NCBI GenBank assembly: GCA_001464625.1
Contig: LNFJ01000031.1
Span: forward strand, 49,672-113,671
DNA from: Bacteroidia bacterium Ga0077558
GTDB lineage: Bacteria; Bacteroidota; Bacteroidia; Chitinophagales; Chitinophagaceae
Direction: 5' to 3'
DNA length: 64,000 nucleotides
A model generated the notes under the pieces. The model was not told the origin of the DNA. It did no database searches and saw only the letters and a program-made list of their open reading frames with translations. The first letter of the stretch is position 1; each line of letters opens with the position of its first letter. The translations under genes were made by a program, and so were the position numbers. Positions 35,822 to 45,074 of this stretch are shown here, piece after piece.

Positions 35822-37129
35822 TTATACCACTTCCCCTTCGAGGTCATAATCATATGCCTTGGTGATTTTCACATTTACAAACTCACCAATGGGTAATTTT
35901 TTTGCGGAGTGAATGACCACTTCATTGTCAACCTCTACTGAGTCAAATTCTGTACGACCCAGGTAACGGCCAGCTTCTTTTTTATCAATCAGTACTTTAA
36001 ATTCTTTACCCACTTTTTCCTGGTTCAATTCCAGCGAAATTTCCTGTTGTACTTCCATTATTTCTTGTGCCCTTCTTTCTTTCTCCTCATTGGGTACATC
36101 ATCTGTTAATGCAAAACCGCTGGTGCCTTCTTCATGCGAATAAGTGAAGATTCCCATCCGGTCAAAACGTTGACGTTGTAAAAATCCTTTTAATTCTTCT
36201 ACATCATCCTCTGTTTCTCCTGGAAATCCTGCAATTAAAGTGGTGCGTAAACAAATGCCCGGAACTTTTTCACGGATTGCGGCAGTAAGATCTTCCATTT
36301 CTTCCCGGGTGATCTGCCGCTTCATAGCTTTCAGCATATTGTTGGCCGCATGCTGGAGTGGCATATCGAGGTAATTACAGATATTTTCTCTATCCCGCAT
36401 TACATCCAGTATTTCCATTGGAAATTTTGAAGGATATGCATAATGCAAACGGATCCAAACCAATCCTTCAATATCGGCCAGCCTATTCAACAAGTCTGGC
36501 AACATTCTTTTTTTATAAATATCAAGACCGTAATACGTCAACTCCTGTGCAATCAGCATAATTTCCCGGACTCCCTTCTTCACAAGACTTTCTGCCTCCT
36601 TCACCAATTCCTCCATCGGCCTGCTTACATGCTGCCCTCTCATTAACGGGATGGCGCAAAAAGCACAGGTACGGTTACAACCTTCTGAAATTTTAAGGTA
36701 CGCATAGTGCTGCGGAGTAGCCAGCAATCTTTCCCCAATCAATTCCATTTTATAATCAGCCTCAAATTGCTTTAAAATAAGTGGTAATTCCATCGTTCCG
36801 AAATAAGCATCCACTTCCGGTATTTCTGCTTCCAGGTTGTTTTTATATCGTTCGCTCAAGCATCCTGTTACATATACTTTATCCAGTTTGCCACGGCGTT
36901 TTAATTCCACCTGGTCAAGGATAGTGTTGATGCTTTCTTCCTTTGCCTTATCAATAAAGCCGCAGGTATTCACCACAACAATGTTGTGATCAGATTTTTT
37001 ATTCTCATGCACCACATCGATCTCGTTGGCCAGCAACTGTCCACTCAGCACTTCGCTGTCCACCATGTTTTTGCTGCACCCGAGGGTGATGATGTTGACC
37101 TTATCTCTTTTTAGTGTTTTCGTTTTCAT
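35822..37129 (-). CDS. rimO: Ribosomal protein uS12 methylthiotransferase RimO
   Basis: 435 residues. A radical-SAM enzyme that methylthiolates the conserved aspartate of ribosomal protein S12. UPF0004 domain cysteines C18 (LGCSKN), C56 (NTCGF) and C90 (TGCLSERY) bind the auxiliary cluster; C151, C155 and C158 (CNRTCAFC) bind the SAM cluster; the sequence continues with AIPLMRG, IAGFPGE and a C-terminal TRAM domain (about 370-435, GRTEFDSVEVDNEV). LGCSKNMVDSE and the YLKISEGCNRTC block distinguish RimO from MiaB. Last gene of the rpmB-rpmG-DUF4295-ftsY-rimO run; 25 bp from ftsY. Confidence 0.96.
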   Translation of the reverse strand: MKTKTLKRDKVNIITLGCSKNMVDSEVLSGQLLANEIDVVHENKKSDHNIVVVNTCGFIDKAKEESINTILDQVELKRRGKLDKVYVTGCLSERYKNNLEAEIPEVDAYFGTMELPLILKQFEADYKMELIGERLLATPQHYAYLKISEGCNRTCAFCAIPLMRGQHVSRPMEELVKEAESLVKKGVREIMLIAQELTYYGLDIYKKRMLPDLLNRLADIEGLVWIRLHYAYPSKFPMEILDVMRDRENICNYLDMPLQHAANNMLKAMKRQITREEMEDLTAAIREKVPGICLRTTLIAGFPGETEDDVEELKGFLQRQRFDRMGIFTYSHEEGTSGFALTDDVPNEEKERRAQEIMEVQQEISLELNQEKVGKEFKVLIDKKEAGRYLGRTEFDSVEVDNEVVIHSAKKLPIGEFVNVKITKAYDYDLEGEVV

Positions 37130-37154
37130 TCACATTTATCTACCAGTGGGTAAC

Positions 37155-38120
37155 TTATTTACTTTCTAAATTAAACAAACTGTCTACAAACTCATGCTTA
37201 TCAAACACCAGCAAATCTTCCATTTTCTCACCTACTCCTATAAACTTCACCGGTATTTTAAATTGATTCGCAATGGCCAGAACAACCCCACCTTTTGCCG
37301 TCCCATCCAGCTTGGTTATAGCCAATGCTGATACATCTGTTGTTGCCGTAAAATGCTTTGCTTGCTCCAATGCATTCTGTCCTGTTGAACCATCTAACAC
37401 TAAAAGTACTTCGTGAGGTGCATCCGGTATTGTCTTCTGAATCACTCGTTTAATTTTTCCTAGCTCATCCATTAAATGAGCCTTATTATGCAAACGCCCA
37501 GCCGTATCTATCAACACTACATCGCTTTGTTTTGCCACAGCACTTTGTACCGTATCGAAGGCAACTGCTGCCGGATCGCTACCCATATCCTGCTTTACGA
37601 TCGGAACACCTACTCTTTCGCTCCAAATCGTTAACTGGTCAACAGCAGCGGCTCTAAATGTATCGGCCGCACCCAGCAAGACACTCTTTCCGGCCTTTTT
37701 AAAATTATAAGCCAATTTGCCGATAGTAGTTGTCTTTCCAACACCGTTCACTCCCACTACTAATATGATATATGGCTTAGTTGGCAGATCTGAATCAAAA
37801 GCATAACTATTTGATTCAGGAGCATCTACCAACATTGATTCAATTTCTTCCTGTAACATTTTATTGAGTTCGGATGAACCCATATACTTGTCCTTAGCTA
37901 CCCTCTTTTCAATTCGTTCAATGATCTTTACAGTCGTTTCTATTCCCACATCGGCACCTACCAATGCTTCTTCCAGGTTGTCGAGCACCTCTTCATCTAC
38001 GGTACTTTTTCCAGCAATTGCCTTGGTTATTTTGGCCAGGAAACCTTCCTTGGTTTTTTGCAAACCCTGGTCAAGGCTTTCCTTTTCTTTTTTCCCGAAC
38101 AACTTATTAAAAAAACCCAT
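37155..38120 (-). CDS. ftsY: Signal recognition particle receptor FtsY
   Basis: 321 residues from ATG 38120 (MGFFNKLFGKKEKES). GTPase motifs are complete: GVNGVGKTTTIGKLA (G1), DTFRAAA, DTAGRLHNK (G3), TKLDGTAKGG (G4) and GVGEKMEDL. The short basic N-terminus instead of the long acidic A domain is usual for Bacteroidota. An in-frame ATG at 38192 would add 24 residues translated from a dispersed repeat, so it is rejected. Works with Ffh to dock ribosomes at SecYEG. The gene lies in the ribosomal-protein operon. Confidence 0.97.
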   Translation of the reverse strand: MGFFNKLFGKKEKESLDQGLQKTKEGFLAKITKAIAGKSTVDEEVLDNLEEALVGADVGIETTVKIIERIEKRVAKDKYMGSSELNKMLQEEIESMLVDAPESNSYAFDSDLPTKPYIILVVGVNGVGKTTTIGKLAYNFKKAGKSVLLGAADTFRAAAVDQLTIWSERVGVPIVKQDMGSDPAAVAFDTVQSAVAKQSDVVLIDTAGRLHNKAHLMDELGKIKRVIQKTIPDAPHEVLLVLDGSTGQNALEQAKHFTATTDVSALAITKLDGTAKGGVVLAIANQFKIPVKFIGVGEKMEDLLVFDKHEFVDSLFNLESK

Positions 38121-38136
38121 AGTGTCTTTCTTTACG

Positions 38137-38217
38137 AATGAATGGTGAATAGTCAATGGTGAATAAACAGGCCGGCTAACACACCAATTCACTATTCACA
38201 ATTGACCATTCACTACA
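38137..38217. repeat. Dispersed inverted repeat of the GGTGAATAGT type
   Basis: Two imperfect inverted copies of a heptad-like unit (AATGGTGAATAGTCAATGG and, on the other strand, TAGTGAATGGTCAATTGTG) flank CAGGCCGGCTAACAC. The same units appear at 53021-53050. It lies between the DUF4295 gene and ftsY without separating their orientation. Confidence 0.65.
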
Positions 38218-38280
38218 AAACAACAAAAGCCATCCGTTTTGTCACGAATAGCTTTCGAATATAATTACCTAACCCAAAAA

Positions 38281-38454
38281 TTACTTTTGAGCTAAGAAGT
38301 CTTTCACTTTGTCTTTGTGAATGATCTGCTCTTTAAAAGTGTAAGCACCCGTTTTAGGACTGCGTACAGCCTTAATCACCTTTGTCCAGTTCTTTGCTTC
38401 GGCTGATGCCTTAAGGTCTTTTACTTTTGCGTTCTTTGAAGCTGCTTTTGCCAT
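38281..38454 (-). CDS. DUF4295 small basic protein of the ribosomal operon
   Basis: 57 residues (MAKAASKNAKVKDLKASAEA ... FLAQK), strongly basic, with the diagnostic VRSPKTGAYTFKE segment. This short family is confined to Bacteroidota and is normally encoded directly after rpmB and rpmG, as here (2 bp after rpmG). It probably associates with the ribosome; its exact role is unknown. Confidence 0.88.
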   Translation of the reverse strand: MAKAASKNAKVKDLKASAEAKNWTKVIKAVRSPKTGAYTFKEQIIHKDKVKDFLAQK

Positions 38455-38456
38455 GA

Positions 38457-38639
38457 TTACTTGATTTCTTTATGAACAGTTACTTTTTTCAAAATTGGAT
38501 TGAACTTTTTAAGTTCTAACCTTTCCGGGTTATTCTTTTTATTTTTTACAGTGATGTAACGGCTGGTGCCGGGCTTACCACTTGTTTTGTGTTCGGTACA
38601 TTCTAAAATTACCTGTACACGACTTCCTTTCTTTGCCAT
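38457..38639 (-). CDS. rpmG: 50S ribosomal protein bL33
   Basis: 60 residues: [39 protein letters not shown] and a lysine-rich end, as in standard bL33. Single cysteine (C14), so this is the zinc-free (C-) type. 22 bp after rpmB. Confidence 0.97.
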   Translation of the reverse strand: MAKKGSRVQVILECTEHKTSGKPGTSRYITVKNKKNNPERLELKKFNPILKKVTVHKEIK

Positions 38640-38661
38640 GATTATTAAACTTTAAATTCGA

Positions 38662-38898
38662 TTAGATTTTTTCACCCTGAGCTCTTAGCTCTTTTACTAC
38701 GCTAAGAAGTCCATTCTTATTAATAGTACGAAGTGCAGTAGTTGATAATTTCAACGTAATCCACTTATCTTCTTCGGCAAGGTAAAAACGCTTCTTCTGC
38801 AAATTCGGCAAAAAGCGACGCTTTGTTTTGATGTTCGAGTGAGAAACTTTGTTTCCACCGATTGGAACTTTACCTGTAACCTGACAAACTCTGGCCAT
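38662..38898 (-). CDS. rpmB: 50S ribosomal protein bL28
   Basis: 78 residues: [32 protein letters not shown] and a typical C-terminus [11 protein letters not shown]. Single cysteine C5, so the zinc-free form. First gene of the operon that continues through ftsY and rimO; preceded by a -7 box 23 bp upstream. Confidence 0.97.
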   Translation of the reverse strand: MARVCQVTGKVPIGGNKVSHSNIKTKRRFLPNLQKKRFYLAEEDKWITLKLSTTALRTINKNGLLSVVKELRAQGEKI

Positions 38899-38920
38899 AA
38901 TTGATACTTTTTTCGGACGG

Positions 38921-38928
38921 CAAAGGTA
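38921..38928 (-). promoter_or_regulatory. Bacteroidota -7 box for the rpmB operon
   Basis: On the minus strand TACCTTTG matches TAnnTTTG exactly, ending 22 bp before the rpmB start codon and leaving a 5' leader of roughly 15 nt. No clear -33 TTG was seen. Confidence 0.45.
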
Positions 38929-39187
38929 AGGGAAAGAAATTGATAATTAAGAAGGATTAATGAAAAATTTAGGCCTAACCCGGCCGGCTTTTACCCACAG
39001 ACTGTGGAAACCGGTTTTACCTTGAATTTCAACGGCTAAAATACAAATTTTGAGCCCGGCAGGCAATGGCATATGTTCTATCGCTGCCTACATCATTCCT
39101 TCTCTCCTTTTGCCCAATTGCTTGTTTTCAAATAACTTCGCCACTCCAATCGAAGATTTAAACATTAAAATCCCAAATCAAATCAAT

Positions 39188-40591
39188 ATGGCATACGACG
39201 TAGTAGTTCTCGGTAGCGGTCCAGGTGGTTATGTGGCGGCTATCCGTGCATCACAGCTCGGTTTTAAGACAGCGATTATTGAAAAAGAAAGTCTCGGTGG
39301 CATTTGCCTCAACTGGGGCTGTATTCCTACTAAAGCATTGCTGAAGAGTGCCCAGGTAATGGAAGATATTAAACATGCCAGCGGCTATGGTATTGAAGCA
39401 ACCGGCAAAGCCAATTTTGAAGCGGTAATAAAAAGAAGCCGAGGTGTTGCAGATAAAATGAGCAAAGGCGTTCAGTTTTTGATGAAGAAGAATAAGATCG
39501 ATGTGGTGATGGGCTTTGGGAAACTGAAAGCAAAAGGACAAATAGAGGTAGCTGCAGCCGATGGCAGTAAAAAAATAGTGGAAGGCAAACACATCATTAT
39601 TGCAACTGGGGGGCGCAGCCGTGAGCTACCTGCTTTAAAACAAGATGGTAAAAAAATCATTGGGTATCGTGAAGCAATGAATTTACCAACACAACCAAAA
39701 TCTATTATCGTAGTTGGTAGTGGTGCTATAGGTGTTGAGTTTGGCTATTTCTACAACAGCATGGGAACGAAAGTTACCATTGTTGAATTCTTACCAAGAA
39801 TAGTTCCGGTAGAAGATGAAGAGATTTCTAAAGAACTGGAAAAGAACTTTAAGAAAAGTGGTATTGATATAATGGTGAACAGCGAAGTAACTGCTGTTGA
39901 TACATCAGGTGCTGGAGTTAAGGCAACCATTAAAACTGCAGATGGTGAAAAAGTATTGGAAGCGGACATATTGTTAAGTGCTGTTGGTGTAGCTGCTAAT
40001 ATTGAAGGTATCGGTTTGGAAGAACTTGGTATTAAAACCGACAAAGGACGCATTATGGTTGATAAATATGGCCAAACAAATATCCCGGGCTTTTATGCCA
40101 TTGGGGATTGTGCACCGGGCCAGGCTTTGGCCCACGTTGCCAGTAAAGAAGCCATCATTACGGTAGAGAATATTGGTTATAACGAAAAGAAATTCAATCA
40201 CCAGCCAGAAGCATTGGATTATAACAATGTACCGGGATGTACGTATTGCTATCCTGAAATAGCTTCTGTTGGTTATACAGAGAAACAAGCAAAAGAAGCT
40301 GGCTATGAGGTGAAAGTTGGCAAGTTCCCATTGAGTGCAAGTGGTAAAGCATCTGCTGCCGGACATCCTGAAGGATTTGTAAAAGTAGTATTTGATGCAA
40401 AATACGGTGAGTGGTTAGGTACACATATGATCGGATACAATGTAACAGAGATCATTATTGAGACGGTGTTAGGCAGAAAATTAGAAACTACTTATCATGA
40501 AGTGTTGAACAGCATTCATCCTCACCCAACAATTAGTGAGAGTGTAAAAGATGCTATTGAAGTTGCGTATGGCGAAGCGATACATTTGTAA
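39188..40591 (+). CDS. lpd: Dihydrolipoyl dehydrogenase (E3)
   Basis: 467 residues from ATG 39188 (MAYDVVVLGSGPGGYVAAI). FAD-binding GxGxxG at 9-14, redox pair in GGICLNWGCIPTKAL, NAD-binding VVGSGAIGVEFG, second FAD motif PGFYAIGDCAPG, and the catalytic HPHPT near the C-terminus. Reoxidises lipoyl groups of 2-oxoacid dehydrogenase complexes; the E2 at 56436 is a possible partner. An upstream in-frame ATG (39050) adds 46 residues with no family similarity. Divergent from rpmB across 289 bp, which contains CCACAG-A-CTGTGG (38995-39007) and no gene. Confidence 0.96.
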   Translation: MAYDVVVLGSGPGGYVAAIRASQLGFKTAIIEKESLGGICLNWGCIPTKALLKSAQVMEDIKHASGYGIEATGKANFEAVIKRSRGVADKMSKGVQFLMKKNKIDVVMGFGKLKAKGQIEVAAADGSKKIVEGKHIIIATGGRSRELPALKQDGKKIIGYREAMNLPTQPKSIIVVGSGAIGVEFGYFYNSMGTKVTIVEFLPRIVPVEDEEISKELEKNFKKSGIDIMVNSEVTAVDTSGAGVKATIKTADGEKVLEADILLSAVGVAANIEGIGLEELGIKTDKGRIMVDKYGQTNIPGFYAIGDCAPGQALAHVASKEAIITVENIGYNEKKFNHQPEALDYNNVPGCTYCYPEIASVGYTEKQAKEAGYEVKVGKFPLSASGKASAAGHPEGFVKVVFDAKYGEWLGTHMIGYNVTEIIIETVLGRKLETTYHEVLNSIHPHPTISESVKDAIEVAYGEAIHL

Positions 40592-40612
40592 GAACTGTTT
40601 TTTATAAATTTG

Positions 40613-40650
40613 AAAGGGATTATGAGGAAACTTGTAATCCCTTTTTTATT
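40613..40650 (+). terminator. Rho-independent terminator after lpd
   Basis: Arms AAAGGGATTA / TAATCCCTTT (40613-40622 and 40635-40644), 12-nt loop, followed by a run of T. Confidence 0.8.
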
Positions 40651-40677
40651 ATATTCTATTACATAAAAACTGAAAAT

Positions 40678-41115
40678 ATGAAAATCACAAAAACTCTTTT
40701 AATAATACTACTTCTTTCGTCGTCCTTAGTTTCATTAAAAACAAATGGTCAGAGCAATGGGATGCCGCCGCCTCCATTAGAGCCTTCAAAGGAGCAAAAA
40801 GTATTAATTGACGAACTAATAGAAGTTTCCAGCTTCAAGACATACTATATAAAATTTTGTAGCGATGTAATTGACGACGAAGCGTCAAATAAAAAATGGA
40901 GTACTACTAAAATAAAAACTCAAAAAAGCAAGATAAATTTTGCAGATTTTGAGTCCAGCATTGATAATGCATATGCACATCTTTTAGTTGAGGATTTGAA
41001 GTCCATAATTAACCTTATAAAAAAACATAATAAAGATTATGCAGAACATTTTTTGGGCAGTTATATACTAATTGACAATCTCAGAGTTTTCGCAAGAAAC
41101 TATCTTGAAGATTAA
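40678..41115 (+). CDS. Small secreted helical protein, unknown
   Basis: 145 residues; signal peptide 1-24 (TNGQ), a proline run (GMPPPPLEP), then a mostly helical, lysine-rich domain (KVLIDELIEVSSFKTYYIKF ... HFLGSYILIDNLRVFARNYL). No family recognised. Bounded by terminators on both sides, so transcribed alone; AT-rich. Confidence 0.6.
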   Translation: MKITKTLLIILLLSSSLVSLKTNGQSNGMPPPPLEPSKEQKVLIDELIEVSSFKTYYIKFCSDVIDDEASNKKWSTTKIKTQKSKINFADFESSIDNAYAHLLVEDLKSIINLIKKHNKDYAEHFLGSYILIDNLRVFARNYLED

Positions 41116-41164
41116 GGCAAGTTGTACTTTACTTCATAGCCTAAAGAAAAAGGCATTTAAATTT

Positions 41165-41192
41165 AAAGCCCCGGAATTACTCCAGGGCCTTT
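41165..41192. terminator. Imperfect bidirectional terminator
   Basis: AAAGCCCCGGA pairs with TCCAGGGCCTTT with one mismatch and one bulge, between convergent genes ending at 41115 and 41223. Confidence 0.55.
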
Positions 41193-41222
41193 GCTTGCCA
41201 TTTGCATATTTTGGTTGCGACC

Positions 41223-42425
41223 TTATAACTTGATAAACTTCTGTTTGATAGACTCCCCATCTTCTTTTTTCGTTGCAAGGAAATACATTCCCGGTTGCAA
41301 TCTGCTTATATTGATCGGTTGAACTTTAGCTGTAATAACCACAGTCATAACTGTTTGTCCACTCAGGTTCATAATAAAAATAGTTTTACCGATCCACCTT
41401 GCATCATATGACAAATCAAGGGTCATACTGGTAGTTGCCGGATTTGGGTAAAGGTTTGGCTTCAACCATTGTGGTGCTTCATCCGGCAATGGCGATTCAA
41501 AGATCAATGGCACATCTAATCCCTTAGATGATAATAGTGAATTGCGAATACCACCATTGGCAAATAAAGCTCTCATTCTTGCTTTTTGTCCTTCTGTAAA
41601 TAGGTTTACACATTCATCGCTTGTAAAATCCATGTAGTTCATATACATGTCGCCTGTTGTTGTATTACCACAGGTACGTCTTAAACCTGTCGGGCATCCA
41701 ACAGTATAGCTGGCTTGCTTAGGTGTATCAGCTACACCATCATCTCCGCAGTTTTCATCGCCCCATAAATGTTTAAGATTCAACCAGTGCCCTGCTTCAT
41801 GTACTATTGTTTTAAATCCATCGCCAAACGCAGCTGTGCTAATTACAATTCCATCTTTATCAATAGGGCCACCTATTATGCTGGAATAACCTGCATAGTC
41901 CTCCAGGTTGCATACCCATATATTCAAATAGCTTTTAGTATCCCAGGCATCCACTCCTGTTTCAGCAGCGATTTTCATTTTATCATCCGGGCTCCAGGCT
42001 TTTATGGGAGTATACTTTCTGTTGATACCGGTAGTAGATCTTTTACGGGGATCTGAAGTAGCCAGGTGAAATTCAATTTCAATATCGGCTGCAAGGCTTT
42101 TAAAATGGGTTGGTGTATTTGCGGTGTCTGCATGTAGACGGCGAAAACTTTTATTTAATGTTTCCAATTGAGCAGCCACCTGTGCGTCAGTAATTCTTTC
42201 TTCCGGAAAATGATACAGATTATGAATTACTACTGGTATGCGAATGATAGCACTTTCGGTAACTATAGTATTTCTATTTGTAGCAATAAATTGATTGGTA
42301 AAATTTTCGATAGCCTGTAAGTCTTGCGACGAAATAGAAGTAGCTGGGGAAAAGCACTTCCGTTGCGCAGCCACCTGTAAAGATGATAGCAGTATAAAAA
42401 AGGTAACAGTTATTAACGCCTTCAT
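41223..42425 (-). CDS. Secreted M43 (cytophagalysin/pappalysin-type) metalloprotease with T9SS domain
   Basis: 400 residues from ATG 42425; an upstream in-frame TTG is less likely. Signal peptide 1-21. Zinc site H209-E210-x2-H213-x5-H219 in HEAGHWLNLKH followed by G222 and D223, and a Met-turn at M265 (YMNYMDF), as in metzincins of family M43. Paired cysteines surround the active site. The last ~80 residues (LYPNPATTSMTLDL through KQKFIKL) are a type A T9SS sorting domain. Extracellular degradation of protein is the likely role. Single gene. Confidence 0.92.
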   Translation of the reverse strand: MKALITVTFFILLSSLQVAAQRKCFSPATSISSQDLQAIENFTNQFIATNRNTIVTESAIIRIPVVIHNLYHFPEERITDAQVAAQLETLNKSFRRLHADTANTPTHFKSLAADIEIEFHLATSDPRKRSTTGINRKYTPIKAWSPDDKMKIAAETGVDAWDTKSYLNIWVCNLEDYAGYSSIIGGPIDKDGIVISTAAFGDGFKTIVHEAGHWLNLKHLWGDENCGDDGVADTPKQASYTVGCPTGLRRTCGNTTTGDMYMNYMDFTSDECVNLFTEGQKARMRALFANGGIRNSLLSSKGLDVPLIFESPLPDEAPQWLKPNLYPNPATTSMTLDLSYDARWIGKTIFIMNLSGQTVMTVVITAKVQPINISRLQPGMYFLATKKEDGESIKQKFIKL

Positions 42426-42690
42426 AGTTTCCAAATCATTGAGGTTACGCTATGACAAAAAATATTGCCATGAGTCGTTCATGAGAAATTGGAAGTAATA
42501 AAGGATAGTTTGGAAATAACTAAAGGCGATTCAGGGATGGGATTTTTGGGGAAGAATTTTCTTCGTAGCACCAAATGCTGGTCAAATATAATTCTTTTAA
42601 TTTATTGTGCAACACCTATTTGTATCGTACTTTTCCCATTGCAAGCCTATTCTTGCCATCTTTTTAACAACGGAAAGAACGGACAGCACT

Positions 42691-42698
42691 TATTTTTG
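42691..42698 (+). promoter_or_regulatory. Bacteroidota -7 box for the glutaminyl cyclase gene
   Basis: TATTTTTG fits TAnnTTTG exactly, 20 bp before ATG 42719. Upstream 42435-42690 holds no convincing gene. Confidence 0.45.
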
Positions 42699-42718
42699 CA
42701 ATAACACAATCTTTATTC

Positions 42719-43507
42719 ATGAAAAGAATACTTGCCTTAGCCTTTATTATCAGCCTGGCCTCCTGTAAAAATGAGGATGGGAAAGAACCTGATGAACCCA
42801 AACCAGATGCTCCAAAAAGTATTGGCTACTCAATTGTTAATACCTATCCGCATGATACTTCTTCATACACTCAGGGCCTGCTAATATATAAAGGTGAGTT
42901 ATATGAAGGAACGGGCAATTATGGATTTTCAAAACTTCGAAAAGTTGATTTGAACACAGGTAAGGCTATCCAGGAAATTTCATTAGACTCGATATATTTT
43001 GGCGAAGGTGTTACCATACTCAATGATACCATTTATCAACTTACCTGGAAGGAGAAAAAAGTATTTGCCTATACACTCAAAGATTTTAAAAAAGTAAAAG
43101 AATTTTCTATTGATACTGAGGGATGGGGATTAACAACAGATGGAAAAAACCTAATTGTAAGTACAGGAGGTAGCGATCTGTTCTTTTATGAGCCTGCAAA
43201 CTTTAAATTAATAAAAACACAAACAGTTACCGATGCAGGAAGCCCTTCTTTCAACTTGAATGAGTTGGAGTTTATTGATGGGTTTGTATATGCCAATCAA
43301 TATCAATATCCGTATGTTTTTAAAATAAATCCTGAATCGGGACAAATAGTGGCTAAAATCGATTTGAATAAAATGTGGGACCGGGTAAAAGCTATTGACC
43401 AGCATGCAGAAGTCCCAAATGGAATTGCATACGATTCAGCCACGAAGAAAATATACGTTACAGGAAAATTATGGCCAGAATTGTACGAGGTTCAGTTTAG
43501 TCAATAA
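42719..43507 (+). CDS. Glutaminyl-peptide cyclotransferase lipoprotein
   Basis: 262 residues; lipobox LASC (cysteine at 16) and a DEPKPDAP spacer. The rest is a five-bladed propeller of the plant/bacterial glutamine cyclotransferase family: YPHDTSSYTQGLLIYKGELYEGTGNYG, EGVTILNDTIYQLTWKE, FEGWGLTTDGK-like TEGWGLTTDG, LNELEFIDGFVYANQY and VPNGIAYDSATKKIYVTGKLWPEL. It converts N-terminal glutamine to pyroglutamate on exported proteins, which in Bacteroidota often follows signal peptidase cleavage before Q, as seen in many signal peptides of this window. Overlaps the convergent methyltransferase gene by 11 bp. Confidence 0.93.
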   Translation: MKRILALAFIISLASCKNEDGKEPDEPKPDAPKSIGYSIVNTYPHDTSSYTQGLLIYKGELYEGTGNYGFSKLRKVDLNTGKAIQEISLDSIYFGEGVTILNDTIYQLTWKEKKVFAYTLKDFKKVKEFSIDTEGWGLTTDGKNLIVSTGGSDLFFYEPANFKLIKTQTVTDAGSPSFNLNELEFIDGFVYANQYQYPYVFKINPESGQIVAKIDLNKMWDRVKAIDQHAEVPNGIAYDSATKKIYVTGKLWPELYEVQFSQ

Positions 43508-44390
43508 CATAAATCACCGAACTGCATTTCTTTACATCCATCAAAGCGGTAAAATTTGAACGCAACCCGTTAAAGAAAGCAGCTACAAGATTGGTGCTTC
43601 CATTTTTATATTTACTGCTGAGCATAGAAATATAAAAGCTATCGTACCACATGGCCTTGTGTTCTTTTATCTTCAATCCATGTTTTGCCATTAAGACTTG
43701 CATAGAACGAGGTGAGAAATGATATAGGTGACGGGGCACATCATAAGCAGCCCAATACTCCTTATAAATGGCTGCATCAGTGGATGTAAAATTTGGTACT
43801 GCAATAAATATTTTGCCATTGGGCTTAAGCAGCGATTTTAATTGCTGTACATAATCATTCAATTCATGCACATGCTCCAGCACATGCCAGAGGGTGATCG
43901 CATCAAAACTTGCCAGAGGGAGTTCATAAAATTGGCTGATGTCTGCTAATTCTAATCCGTATAATTGTTTAGCTACTTTTTTTGCGCCGGCATCGGGTTC
44001 AAGCCCTGTTACCTGCCAGCCCTGCTGTTTCATTTCATTCGCGAAAGCTCCTGTTCCACTACCCACATCTAGTAAATTTCCTTTACTAACTCCTGTTGCT
44101 GTAATCACCAGTTTACTTTTTTGCAGCAAAGTCTTTTTTCTTACCGCCTGGTATAACCGATTTATCAATCCCCTGGAAGTATTGGAATGTGAAATATAAT
44201 TTTCTGACTGATAATATGGGGCAATTGAATCAGCATCCGGTATATTTTGTGTAAACCGAACGGTGCAGGATTTACATTCCACTATTTCAAACAAATCGCC
44301 GCTTACCGTATAATCTTTTGCAGATAGTACTGGTTTCAGATCTGTTGAATCACAAACCGGACAGGTAGTATGATGAATAATAATACTCAT
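43497..44390 (-). CDS. Class I SAM-dependent methyltransferase with N-terminal zinc ribbon
   Basis: 297 residues. N-terminal C10-x2-C13 and C39-x2-C42 form a likely zinc ribbon; the SAM-binding loop is LLDVGSGTGAFANEM (106-120) with acidic LEPD (134-137) and motif post-I LWHVLEHVHEL. The C-terminal part (DVPRHLYHFSPRSM) is typical of the methyltransferase_11 group acting on sugars or lipids of the envelope. Substrate unknown. The 3' end overlaps the glutaminyl cyclase gene. Confidence 0.85.
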   Translation of the reverse strand: MSIIIHHTTCPVCDSTDLKPVLSAKDYTVSGDLFEIVECKSCTVRFTQNIPDADSIAPYYQSENYISHSNTSRGLINRLYQAVRKKTLLQKSKLVITATGVSKGNLLDVGSGTGAFANEMKQQGWQVTGLEPDAGAKKVAKQLYGLELADISQFYELPLASFDAITLWHVLEHVHELNDYVQQLKSLLKPNGKIFIAVPNFTSTDAAIYKEYWAAYDVPRHLYHFSPRSMQVLMAKHGLKIKEHKAMWYDSFYISMLSSKYKNGSTNLVAAFFNGLRSNFTALMDVKKCSSVIYVID

Positions 44391-44426
44391 AACGCAGCCG
44401 CAAAGTAAATGGAAATGAAATAAAAA

Positions 44427-45074
44427 TCAGGGAAGTATTTTATATGTTGCATTCGTTGCTGAAGGCGCCAGCACTTGATTATTGGAAGTAGATGAAACGT
44501 TTACTCCATTCTGTGAGAAGTGCCAACCGATAAATACAAAGGCCGCCAACGCAATTGCCAGCGCATAAGCCCACCAGTATGATCTATTTGCCGCTTGATG
44601 ATTAAGCATCTCTACCATTTCCGCTGAAGTTCTTTGATCTTCTCCAACCCTAACGCTATGATCAGCCTTTTCCCGTATTACTTTTTCAGCGGCTACGGGA
44701 GTTTCATAAGCAAGGGAAATAACATAGGAAGAGAATTTTATTTCCCCACCTAATCCTTTAGTTATTGCTCCTACTCCATTCCAATTGATAGTATCACCGT
44801 TATCCACCTGCTTTTTCATATCAAAGGCAAAGTCGTTAAACTTTAATACAGCATCTCTTTCGCCTATCTGCAAGGCATTTGCTAACCAACTAAAAAAATA
44901 GGTAGTTGGTGAAGCAGCAACAGACTGGAGACTGATGGTATAAGTAGGCGGGTTTATCCTTTTATTAGAAAATTCTATCTGGGCAGATGTTTTTTCGAAT
45001 AAAAAAGTGCCGATGCCCGGCACTGGTAATTTGTTATGTTGCAATAAATATTGATACAGCTTTTCGTACATCAT
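44427..45074 (-). CDS. HU-CCDC81-type domain protein with one membrane helix
   Basis: 215 residues from ATG 45074, which overlaps the stop of the upstream barrel gene (ATGA), so it is translationally coupled; a longer start at 45146 would lie inside that gene. MYEKLYQYLLQHNKLPVPGIGTFLFEK (2-28) and IGERDAVLKFNDFAFDM (70-86) match the paired HU-like CCDC81 domains of Bacteroidota proteins. A membrane helix spans 166-184 and a 30-residue tail follows. Related proteins usually end in a SPOR peptidoglycan-binding domain, which is absent here. HU-like domains may touch DNA, so the protein could link nucleoid and envelope (inference). Confidence 0.7.
   Translation of the reverse strand: MMYEKLYQYLLQHNKLPVPGIGTFLFEKTSAQIEFSNKRINPPTYTISLQSVAASPTTYFFSWLANALQIGERDAVLKFNDFAFDMKKQVDNGDTINWNGVGAITKGLGGEIKFSSYVISLAYETPVAAEKVIREKADHSVRVGEDQRTSAEMVEMLNHQAANRSYWWAYALAIALAAFVFIGWHFSQNGVNVSSTSNNQVLAPSATNATYKILP

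Noticed and set aside
38121..38192. N-terminal extension of FtsY by 24 residues
   Set aside because: The extra codons are a translated dispersed repeat; MGFFNKLFGKK at 38120 is the normal start.
39050..39187. N-terminal extension of lpd by 46 residues
   Set aside because: The added sequence has no similarity to the family, while MAYDVVVLGSGPGG at 39188 is the standard N-terminus.
42489..42704. A 71-codon plus-strand reading frame upstream of the glutaminyl cyclase gene
   Set aside because: It needs a TTG start, shows no recognisable domain, and covers the promoter of the downstream gene.
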